From contig JAFAQI010000493.1 of the NCBI GenBank assembly GCA_019246495.1, positions 1 through 10,711 on the forward strand: 10,711 bases of DNA. Direction: 5' to 3'. Made by a program: the position numbers and the translations under genes. Below are positions 5,417 through 10,711 of this stretch, one piece after another (position 1 is the stretch's first letter; the number at the start of each line of letters is the position of its first letter). Below the pieces are notes generated by a model, which saw only the letters and a program-made list of their open reading frames with translations, was not told where the DNA came from and made no database searches. Origin of the DNA: Frankiales bacterium. Lineage in GTDB: Bacteria > Actinomycetota > Actinomycetes > JAFAQI01.

Positions 5417-7627
5417 TCAGCCGCGGGGTCGGGCCTGTCGCCGACCAGCCGGTGACGCATGCCCGGCGGAGGACGATGGAGACGGTGACGGTGGGCTCGA
5501 CGACGGCGGCGGCAGCAGTGTCGGCGTCGTCGACGGCGTGAGCGTCGGCGTCGGCGAGGGCGTCGTCGACGGCGTGGTCGACGGGGTCGGTGATGCCGAC
5601 GTGGGCGACGGAGTCGGCGACGCGTTGCCCTGGTTGCTGCCGACATGCGCGGGCGGTGGGAACGGCACCACCGGCTTGCCGAGCAGCGCACCGTTCATCA
5701 TCTGCTGCCACGTCTCAGCCGGCAGCGCGCCGCCGTACAGCGGAGCACCGCCATCCGTGACAGGCGTCGTGCGGTTGGTGTTGCCGTACCAGACCGCCGT
5801 CGACAGCTGCGGCGTGAAGCCGACGAACCATGCGTCGAGGTTGCCGGGTCCGCTCTGTGCGCCGTTGGTCCCGGTCTTGCCGGCGCACGGCCGACCCGAC
5901 AGTGACCGGCCACACGCCGTGCCGCCGAGCCCGCAGTCGAACACCTTCGTCATGGCGAAGGTGGTGTCGGCCATGACGTCGGCCGGGAAGACGCGCTGCG
6001 TCTTCTTGTGCGCGCTGAATACGACCTGCCCGGAGTGAGTCTCGACGCGCGACACGAGATAGGGCTCGGCGTGCACGCCCTGCGCGGCGATGGTGGCGTA
6101 GGCATCCGCCTGGTCGAGCGGCGACACGTTCTCCGGGCCAAGCGTGATCGCCGGAACCGCGGGCAGGTTGACCGACTTGGGGATGCCGGCGGCGTGCGCA
6201 GCCGCGACGATGTTGTCCGGCCCGACCTTGACCGCCAGCGGGACGAACACCGTGTTGATCGACTTGGCCAGCGCCTCGACGAGGTTGCAGGTGCCGCAGC
6301 CGGACTCACCCGCCGAGTTGTGGATCGTCGAGCCGTTGACCTGCACCGACGGTGGCCCCGAAAAGGTGCTGTCGAGGCTGATGCCCTTTTTCAGCGCGGC
6401 AATCACGGTGTAGGGCTTGAACGAGGAGCCGGGTGGCCGGCCGTAGGTGCCCGCCGTACCGGTGAGATCGGTGCACGCGTCCGGGTGGCGATGCTGAGTT
6501 GGGCAGTACGCCGATCCGCCGAAGAGCGCGCGGATCGCGCCGTCCCCGGGTTGCACGCTCACGAGCGCGCTTTCCCGACCCTTGTCGATGCCTCTGCGCT
6601 GGTACGTCCCGTGCAGCGTGTTCTCCGCGGCAACTGCAGCGGTCTGCGCCTTGACGTCGATGGTCGTGATGACGTTGTAGCCACCGGCGTTGAGACGCGC
6701 CTCGTCGAAACCGTCCTTCTTCAGCGCGAGCTCGACGTCCTGGCAGATGAAGCCGCGCCACCCGGTGCAGGTGTTGACGCCGGCTGACTTGTTCTGCCGC
6801 TGCGCAGACACCTTCGGATAGGAAACATTTGGGTTGGCCAGCCAGTGCTGCTGCACCATTCCGTCGATGACATAGCGCCAGCGCGCGACGGCGGACGCGC
6901 GGTTGACGGCCGGGTCGTAAAGCCCCGGGTTGCTGATCGTCGCCGCGAGCACCGCACCCTGCGCCGCGTCGAGCTTTCCGACGTCCTTGTTGAAGAAGGC
7001 GTGCGCGGCAGCCTGGATCCCGTAAGCACCGCGACCGAAGTAGATGGTGTTGAGGTAGTCCTGGAGGATCTCGCTCTTGGGCTTGCTGTTCGCAAGCTTG
7101 ATGGAGATGAAGATCTCCTTGAACTTTCGCGTGAACGTCCGCTGCGACGTGAGGTAGGCGTTCTTCACGTACTGCTGGGTGATCGTCGACCCGCCCTGCG
7201 AGATCTCGCCACCGCGGATGTCGGTGAACAGCGCGCGCAGGATGCCGGTCGGAGAGATGCCGGGCTCGCTGTAGAAGTGCCGGTCCTCCGCCGCGAGAAC
7301 GGCGTGCTGGACGGCCAGCGGGACCTGCCGCAGCGTCACGTCCTGACGGGTCGTTCCCGGCAACCGCGCGAGCACGGTCTTGCCGTCGCTGTAGTAGAGC
7401 GTCGTCGCCTGCGCGGTCGCGAAGGTGCTCGGGTTGGGCACCGGTGTCGTCGCATAGCCGATGCCGACAAGAACGGCAGACGCGACCGTGGCGATCAGCA
7501 GACCCCACAGCATCTGCTTCCGCCGCGGCGCGAACCGCTGGATCGAGGTGGAAACGCTCAGGACCGAGCCCGCCGTCCGACGCGCTCGCCCGTCCCGAGG
7601 ACGTAGGAGGCGAGCAGGTGGTTCCAC
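5417..7627 (-). CDS. ponA: Bifunctional class A penicillin-binding protein (transglycosylase and transpeptidase)
   Basis: Polymerises lipid II and crosslinks peptidoglycan outside the membrane; homologue of mycobacterial PonA1 by sequence and position. Numbered from GTG 7627 (736 residues): basic cytoplasmic stretch ending APRRKQ, TM helix 39-61, GT51 domain about 75-250 with EDRHFYSEPG (catalytic Glu114), QGGSTITQQY (144-153), RKFKE (167-171) and NTIYFGRGAYGIQ. The transpeptidase domain has SSFK (Ser401, Lys404), SIN (456-458) and KTGT (584-587), all intact, plus GCGTC (443-447), which recurs in actinobacterial homologues. A Ser/Thr/Pro tail runs from about 667 to 725. The start is uncertain: GTG 7627 has AGGA upstream and overlaps the DUF5318 gene by 70 nt; GTG 7642 has no usable ribosome site; ATG 7513 would strip the basic residues before the membrane helix. 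Confidence 0.95.
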   Translation of the reverse strand: MEPPARLLRPRDGRARRTAGSVLSVSTSIQRFAPRRKQMLWGLLIATVASAVLVGIGYATTPVPNPSTFATAQATTLYYSDGKTVLARLPGTTRQDVTLRQVPLAVQHAVLAAEDRHFYSEPGISPTGILRALFTDIRGGEISQGGSTITQQYVKNAYLTSQRTFTRKFKEIFISIKLANSKPKSEILQDYLNTIYFGRGAYGIQAAAHAFFNKDVGKLDAAQGAVLAATISNPGLYDPAVNRASAVARWRYVIDGMVQQHWLANPNVSYPKVSAQRQNKSAGVNTCTGWRGFICQDVELALKKDGFDEARLNAGGYNVITTIDVKAQTAAVAAENTLHGTYQRRGIDKGRESALVSVQPGDGAIRALFGGSAYCPTQHRHPDACTDLTGTAGTYGRPPGSSFKPYTVIAALKKGISLDSTFSGPPSVQVNGSTIHNSAGESGCGTCNLVEALAKSINTVFVPLAVKVGPDNIVAAAHAAGIPKSVNLPAVPAITLGPENVSPLDQADAYATIAAQGVHAEPYLVSRVETHSGQVVFSAHKKTQRVFPADVMADTTFAMTKVFDCGLGGTACGRSLSGRPCAGKTGTNGAQSGPGNLDAWFVGFTPQLSTAVWYGNTNRTTPVTDGGAPLYGGALPAETWQQMMNGALLGKPVVPFPPPAHVGSNQGNASPTPSPTSASPTPSTTPSTTPSPTPTLTPSTTPTLLPPPSSSPPSPSPSSSAGHASPAGRRQARPRG
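5468..5629. repeat. Degenerate tandem repeats coding the PBP Ser/Thr/Pro tail
   Basis: GTCGGCGTCG-like units repeat imperfectly. GCGTCGTCGACGGCGTG occurs exactly twice, at 5524-5540 and 5560-5576, a 36-bp period. On the coding strand this gives repeated TPSTTP-type blocks. The reading-frame shadow of this repeat makes the misleading Arg-rich extension upstream of the GT87 gene. Confidence 0.75.
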
Positions 7628-7995
7628 CGGCAGTCCTGGCACACCTCGACGCAGAAGACCGTGAACTCGCTCAGCTCACCGGCCAGGCCGAGCAGCTCTC
7701 CCGTTGCCCGCGCGCGGCCGTTGGCGTCGGCGCGGAAGCAGTCGCCGTAGGTGTAGTTGACCCGCACCAGCTCGGCGCGGTGGCACACCGGGCACTCCTC
7801 GCCGGTGGCCTCGCCGTGGTAGCGAGCCGCGCGCAGCAGGTAGGGCTGCGCGTCGCAGATGTCACCGGCGGGCAACCGGCCGGCGGCGTAGGACGTGAGC
7901 GTGCGGCGCCGGACGAGCGCGTAGTCCACGAGCGTGCGCGCCTGCGACATCAGGGCGCGGCTGGGCGGCAGCACGGTCGCCGCTCGGCCCGACAT
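7558..7995 (-). CDS. DUF5318 family protein with a four-Cys zinc-ribbon-like motif
   Basis: Function unknown; similar to mycobacterial Rv0049, which also lies beside ponA1. The 145-residue product begins with a helical region (about 18-65) containing TLVDYALVRRRTL and DICDAQPYLLRAARYHGE (46-63). CPVC (68-71) and CQDC (119-122) follow, a spacing that suggests one zinc site, and the family core WNHLLASYVLG (124-134). There is no signal peptide or membrane segment, so it is probably cytoplasmic. The frame is open further upstream to 8109, but ATG 7995 is preferred: a TACTCT box ends exactly 7 nt before it, as in leaderless actinobacterial transcripts, and the family similarity does not extend beyond. 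ATG 7950 is an alternative. It is the first gene of the envelope operon and overlaps the PBP gene. Confidence 0.85.
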   Translation of the reverse strand: MSGRAATVLPPSRALMSQARTLVDYALVRRRTLTSYAAGRLPAGDICDAQPYLLRAARYHGEATGEECPVCHRAELVRVNYTYGDCFRADANGRARATGELLGLAGELSEFTVFCVEVCQDCRWNHLLASYVLGTGERVGRRARS

Positions 7996-8002
7996 GGCGG
8001 TC

Positions 8003-8008
8003 AGAGTA
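8003..8008 (-). promoter_or_regulatory. -10 box for a leaderless DUF5318-ponA transcript
   Basis: On the minus strand, TACTCT (TAnnnT) is followed by exactly 7 nt and then the ATG at 7995, the spacing that puts transcription start on the first base of the start codon. No Shine-Dalgarno precedes that ATG, which agrees with leaderless initiation. No convincing -35 was found. If real, this promoter drives DUF5318, ponA and the following envelope genes. Confidence 0.5.
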
Positions 8009-8065
8009 CGCCGGGAAACCTGAACGCCACGGTCACCCTCCACCGCCGGGCAGTTCACCCCGAAT

Positions 8066-8094
8066 TTGCCTCGCCGTCGCATTCCCGCTAAGGT
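8066..8094 (+). promoter_or_regulatory. Promoter of padR-ino1
   Basis: TTGCCT (-35, 8066-8071), a 17-nt spacer, and TAAGGT (-10, 8089-8094). Predicted start is about 8101, giving a leader of about 68 nt with a good ribosome site (AGGAGG, 8156-8161). The palindrome at 8100-8120 begins at the predicted start point, so a bound repressor would block this promoter. Confidence 0.6.
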
Positions 8095-8099
8095 CTCTC

Positions 8100-8120
8100 G
8101 ATGTATCAACTCGATACATC
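8100..8120. promoter_or_regulatory. Palindromic operator, probably the PadR binding site
   Basis: Perfect 8-bp arms, GATGTATC (8100-8107) and GATACATC (8113-8120), separated by AACTC. PadR-family operators are commonly AT-containing dyads with ATGTAT/ATACAT half-sites. The site stands out from the surrounding GC-rich DNA, lies 48 bp before the padR start codon, and covers the predicted transcription start. Autoregulation of padR, with ino1 in the same transcript, is the simplest reading. Confidence 0.75.
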
Positions 8121-8125
8121 AATTT

Positions 8126-8151
8126 GCCCAGTTCATAAGTCAGCCCAGTTC
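8126..8151 (+). repeat. Direct repeat GCCCAGTTC in the padR leader
   Basis: GCCCAGTTC occurs at 8126-8134 and 8143-8151, spaced 17 bp start to start, between the palindrome and the padR ribosome-binding site. Separately, AATTTGCC occurs at 8063-8070 (covering most of the -35) and at 8121-8128. The function is unknown. Confidence 0.6.
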
Positions 8152-8168
8152 GCACAGGAGGCGTCCCG

Positions 8169-8747
8169 GTGAGCAGCAAGCGGTCCGGCGTGCTGGAGCT
8201 CGCCGTGCTCGGGCTGCTGCACACGTCTCCGCTGCACGGGTACGAGCTGCGCAAGCGGCTCAACACCCTGCTCGGGCCGTTCCGGGCGATCTCCTACGGG
8301 TCGCTCTACCCCTGCCTCAAGGACATGCTCGCTTCCGGTCTCATCGCGGCCGACGACGCGGCGAGCGAGTCCGGGCCGGGCCGGCGCAGCCGGATCGTCT
8401 ACAAGCTGACGGCCGAGGGCAAGGAGCGGCTGCAGGAACAGCTCGCCGAGGGCGGTCCGTCCGCCTGGGACGACGAGAGCTTCGGCGTCCGCTTCGCGTT
8501 CTTCGCGCAGACCGACGCCGACGTGCGGCTGAAGATCCTCGAAGGCCGGCGGAGCCGGCTCGAGGAACGGCGGGAGAAGGTGACGACCGGTTTGGGACGC
8601 GCGCGAGAGAAGCTCGACCGCTACACCCTCGAGCTGCAGCAGCACGGCCTCGAGTCGGTCGACCGCGAGGTGCGGTGGCTCAACGAGCTCATCGCCACCG
8701 AACGCGCGAGTGTCAACGCCCGGCCGCGCAGCGCTGCAACGAACTAG
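8169..8747 (+). CDS. PadR family transcriptional regulator
   Basis: DNA-binding repressor of 192 residues, homologous by position to mycobacterial Rv0047c next to ino1. The winged helix (about 7-90) has VLELAVLGLL (8-17), LHGYELRKRL (22-31), the recognition-helix region SYGSLYPCLKDMLASGLI (42-59), and the wing ending YKLTAEG (78-84). The C-terminal half (about 105-180) is helical and charged (GRRSRLEERREKV), typical of the PadR-s1 dimerisation domain. The GTG start follows AGGAGG by 7 nt. It faces away from the DUF5318 gene across a 173-bp control region with an operator-like palindrome. The next gene, ino1, starts 47 nt after the stop with no clear promoter between, so the two are likely cotranscribed. 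The effector ligand cannot be inferred from sequence. Confidence 0.93.
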   Translation: MSSKRSGVLELAVLGLLHTSPLHGYELRKRLNTLLGPFRAISYGSLYPCLKDMLASGLIAADDAASESGPGRRSRIVYKLTAEGKERLQEQLAEGGPSAWDDESFGVRFAFFAQTDADVRLKILEGRRSRLEERREKVTTGLGRAREKLDRYTLELQQHGLESVDREVRWLNELIATERASVNARPRSAATN

Positions 8748-8794
8748 CACCGACCACCAGCACCACCTCATCGAGTACATAGGAGAACACCGGG

Positions 8795-9883
8795 ATGGGT
8801 TCCGTCCGAGTAGCCATCGTCGGCGTTGGCAACTGTGCCGCGTCGCTCGTCCAGGGCGTCGAGTACTACAAGGACGCCGACCCGTCGGCCCGCGTCCCGG
8901 GGCTCATGCATGTCCAGCTGGGCGACTACCACGTCCGCGACATCGAGTTCGTCGCCGCGTTCGACGTCGACGGCAAGAAGGTCGGGCGTGACCTGTCCGA
9001 GGCCATCGTCGCCAGCGAGAACAACACCATCAAGATCTGCGACGTGCCGCCCACCGGTATCACGGTGCAGCGCGGCCACACCCTCGACGGGCTCGGCAAG
9101 TACTACCGCCTGACGATCGACGAGTCCGACGAGCAGCCGGTCGACGTCGTACAGGCGCTGAAGGACTCGCGTGCCGACGTCCTCGTCTGCTACCTGCCGG
9201 TCGGTTCCGAGGACGCTGCGAAGTTCTACGCGCAGTGCGCGATCGACGCCGGTGTCGGCTTCGTCAACTGCCTGCCGGTCTTCATCGCCGGCACCAAGGA
9301 GTGGGCCGACCAGTTCACCGCCGCCGGTGTGCCGATCGTCGGTGACGACATCAAGAGCCAGGTCGGCGCGACGATCACCCACCGCGTGCTGGCGCGGCTG
9401 TTCGAGGACCGCGGTGTGATCCTCGACCGCACCTACCAGCTCAACGTCGGCGGCAACATGGACTTCATGAACATGCTCGAGCGGGAGCGCCTGGAGTCCA
9501 AGAAGGTGTCGAAGACGCAGGCCGTCACGTCGAACCTCAGCTCCGGTCCGCTGGCCGGCAAGGTGCAGGACCGCAACGTGCACATCGGTCCGTCCGACTA
9601 CGTGGCGTGGCTCGACGACCGCAAGTGGGCTTACGTCCGGCTCGAAGGTCGTGCGTTCGGTGACGTGCCGCTCAACATGGAGTACAAGCTCGAGGTCTGG
9701 GACTCTCCCAACTCGGCTGGTGTCGTCATCGACGCGCTGCGCTGCTGCAAGATCGCGAAGGACCGCGGCGTCGGCGGACCGATCCTGCCGGCCTCGGCGT
9801 ACTTCATGAAGTCTCCGCCGGTCCAGGTCGAGGACACACTGGCCCGCACTCAGCTCGAGGCGTTCATCACCGGCACCGCCTGA
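8795..9883 (+). CDS. ino1: Inositol-3-phosphate synthase (myo-inositol-1-phosphate synthase)
   Basis: Converts glucose 6-phosphate to 1L-myo-inositol 3-phosphate using bound NAD, the first step to phosphatidylinositol, its mannosides and mycothiol. The 362-residue product matches the short actinobacterial class (about 360-370; eukaryotic enzymes exceed 500). The Rossmann NAD motif [13 protein letters not shown] is at 6-18. [20 protein letters not shown] (184-203) and [11 protein letters not shown] (217-227) are the conserved catalytic core, and [20 protein letters not shown] (299-318) follows with the C-terminal NAD-binding part. No key motif is missing. The ATG has AGGAG (8781-8785) 9 nt upstream. 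It lies downstream of padR and is probably under the same control. A strong hairpin begins 11 nt after the stop. Confidence 0.97.
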   Translation: MGSVRVAIVGVGNCAASLVQGVEYYKDADPSARVPGLMHVQLGDYHVRDIEFVAAFDVDGKKVGRDLSEAIVASENNTIKICDVPPTGITVQRGHTLDGLGKYYRLTIDESDEQPVDVVQALKDSRADVLVCYLPVGSEDAAKFYAQCAIDAGVGFVNCLPVFIAGTKEWADQFTAAGVPIVGDDIKSQVGATITHRVLARLFEDRGVILDRTYQLNVGGNMDFMNMLERERLESKKVSKTQAVTSNLSSGPLAGKVQDRNVHIGPSDYVAWLDDRKWAYVRLEGRAFGDVPLNMEYKLEVWDSPNSAGVVIDALRCCKIAKDRGVGGPILPASAYFMKSPPVQVEDTLARTQLEAFITGTA

Positions 9884-9894
9884 ACCACCAACGC

Positions 9895-9938
9895 TGCCCC
9901 GTCGCGTCGGACCTAGATTCGGTCCGTGCGGCGGGGCA
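9895..9938 (+). terminator. Nested hairpin after ino1, overlapping the next promoter and start codon
   Basis: Outer arms TGCCCCGTCGC (9895-9905) and GCGGCGGGGCA (9928-9938) pair over 11 bp with a single U-G wobble. Inside, CGGACC (9908-9913) and GGTCCG (9921-9926) form a further perfect 6 bp, around a 7-base loop TAGATTC; only GT and T are unpaired between the two stems. It starts 11 nt past the ino1 stop, where a terminator is expected, but no U-run follows. The loop contains the predicted -10 of the MFS gene and the 3' arms contain its GTG. Confidence 0.55.
9914..9919 (+). promoter_or_regulatory. -10 box for a leaderless MFS transporter transcript
   Basis: TAGATT (TAnnnT) lies 6 nt before the GTG at 9926, matching leaderless spacing, and the start codon lacks a Shine-Dalgarno. 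The box is centred between the arms of the inverted repeat CGGACC/GGTCCG, so a dimeric regulator could cover it. No clear -35 is visible. Confidence 0.45.
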
Positions 9939-10711
9939 ACGCTTTGCGGGAGCTCGTCCGCGAGCGCTGGTTCCCCACGCTCCTGACGACACGGCTGGTG
10001 TCGCAGACGGGTGACGGCGTCTTCCAGGCGAGCCTGGCGAGTGCCGTCTTCTTCAACCCGGACCACCAGACGAATCCGCATCGCGCCGCAACCGGGTTCG
10101 TCGTGCTGTTGCTGCCCTACAGCCTCGTCAGCCCGTTCGCCGGTGTGCTGCTCGACCGCTGGCGTCGGCAACGGGTGCTGGTCCGGGCGAACCTCGTCCG
10201 GCCGGTGTTCGTCCTCGCGACCGCGGCGTTGCTTGCCACGTCGGGTGCCCGCGGAGTCGCGTTCTACGTCGCTGCTCTTGCCGCGCTGTCGGTCAACCGC
10301 TTCTATCTGTCGGCGCTCTCGGCGTCACTGCCGCACATCGTCGCTCCGCGGCGACTCGTCCTCGGCAACTCCGTCACGACGACGTCGGGAACTCTCGCGA
10401 CACTGGTCGGGCTCGGGATCGGCGTGGCACTGCGATCCGGTGTCGGCAAGGGCGACCGCAGCAGCGCTCTCATCGCGGCCGCCTCAGTGGCCGCTTACCT
10501 GTCCGCGTCCGCGGTCGCGGCCCGGATGCCCGCGTCGCTGCTCGGTCCGGACACGAACGCGATACCGCTTCGGCAGGCATTGCGTGGAGTGGTGCGCGGA
10601 TTCGTGTCCGGTGCGCGGCATGTGTGGCCGCGCAAGCCAGTGATCGCCGTGCTCGCTGCGATGGGCGCGTCCCGTTTCCTGTTCGGCCTGTCGACGATCG
10701 GGACGCTGTTG
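9926..10711 (+). CDS. Major facilitator superfamily transporter, N-terminal part (runs off the window)
   Basis: Open frame of 262 codons from GTG to the window end without a stop, so the C-terminal part is missing. The translation has a short basic N-terminus (LRELVRERWF, 7-16), then hydrophobic segments near 18-43, 55-77, 92-105, 110-133, 147-170, 178-199 and 238-262. RLVSQTGDGVFQASLA (23-38) is typical of TM1 in the MFS_1 efflux-type family. AGVLLDRWRRQRVL (72-85) is the loop 2-3 motif A region (D77, R78, R81). The substrate is unknown; a drug or metabolite exporter is a guess from family. S. coelicolor has, as I recall, an MFS gene at the equivalent place. The start is supported by the leaderless -10 spacing and by where the family similarity begins. 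Confidence 0.88.
   Translation, partial: MRRGNALRELVRERWFPTLLTTRLVSQTGDGVFQASLASAVFFNPDHQTNPHRAATGFVVLLLPYSLVSPFAGVLLDRWRRQRVLVRANLVRPVFVLATAALLATSGARGVAFYVAALAALSVNRFYLSALSASLPHIVAPRRLVLGNSVTTTSGTLATLVGLGIGVALRSGVGKGDRSSALIAAASVAAYLSASAVAARMPASLLGPDTNAIPLRQALRGVVRGFVSGARHVWPRKPVIAVLAAMGASRFLFGLSTIGTLL

Noticed and set aside
5383..5691. 103-residue Arg-rich N-terminal extension of the GT87 frame
   Set aside because: It is the alternative-frame reading of the repetitive Ser/Thr/Pro tail of the PBP gene; Arg runs arise from the GC-rich repeat, and the conserved part begins well after 5382.
7628..7642. GTG at 7642 as PBP start
   Set aside because: GAGG lies only one base from the GTG, too close to serve as a ribosome site, and it deepens the overlap with DUF5318. 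Kept as an alternative only.
8771..8782. Second PadR half-site or separate promoter before ino1 (GAGTACAT)
   Set aside because: Only a short partial match without its inverted partner, and no -10/-35 pair is visible in the 47-nt padR-ino1 gap.
8768..10171. 467-codon minus-strand open frame opposite ino1 and the MFS gene
   Set aside because: Covers the complement of ino1, whose identity is certain; composition is that of a codon-bias shadow.
1..10711. CRISPR arrays, tRNA genes, transposase or phage genes, defence systems
   Set aside because: None was seen on either strand; all strong coding regions fall in a conserved housekeeping and envelope block.

Overview
The window is a GC-rich actinobacterial chromosome segment. 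G/C-ending codons dominate, GTG starts are common, and two genes appear to start on leaderless transcripts. The gene order matches a block I recall from Mycobacterium tuberculosis (about Rv0046c to Rv0056) and Streptomyces coelicolor (about SCO3899 to SCO3909): inositol-phosphate synthase, PadR regulator, DUF5318 protein, class A penicillin-binding protein, GT87 glycosyltransferase, then rpsF-ssb-rpsR-rplI. The sequence does not support a genus call. I see no rRNA, tRNA, CRISPR array, insertion sequence or other sign of a mobile element, so this is core chromosome with one local accessory insertion.

Layout. Positions 1-144 are non-coding DNA downstream of rplI, with three short perfect inverted repeats. 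Positions 145-1704 (minus strand) hold rpsF, ssb, rpsR and rplI. This ribosomal and ssDNA-binding operon has its own 151-nt upstream region with a plausible extended -10, a hairpin, and a folded leader that fits the description of the S6:S18-binding autoregulatory RNA. Positions 1856-7995 (minus strand) look like one long envelope operon: DUF5318 zinc-ribbon protein, bifunctional PBP, GT87 membrane glycosyltransferase, PIG-V-like GT-C mannosyltransferase and a secreted, membrane-anchored Pro/Ser-rich protein. Its genes overlap or are tightly spaced. Positions 7996-8168 are a divergent control region. From 8169 the plus strand carries padR and ino1, then a strong hairpin, then an MFS transporter that runs off the window end.

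How the parts may work together. Ino1 makes inositol 3-phosphate, the precursor of phosphatidylinositol, its mannosides and mycothiol. The two GT-C enzymes use polyprenyl-phosphate sugars outside the membrane, and the PBP builds peptidoglycan there. The Ser/Thr/Pro-rich tails of the PBP and of the surface protein could be glycosylation targets, but that is inference.

The most interesting signals are regulatory: (1) a perfect 21-bp palindrome at the predicted start of padR-ino1 transcription, probably the PadR operator; (2) a leader before rpsF with mutually exclusive pairings around the ribosome-binding site; (3) a near-perfect nested hairpin just after ino1 that holds the -10 box of the next gene in its loop and that gene's start codon in its stem. 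I see no wholly new multi-gene system.
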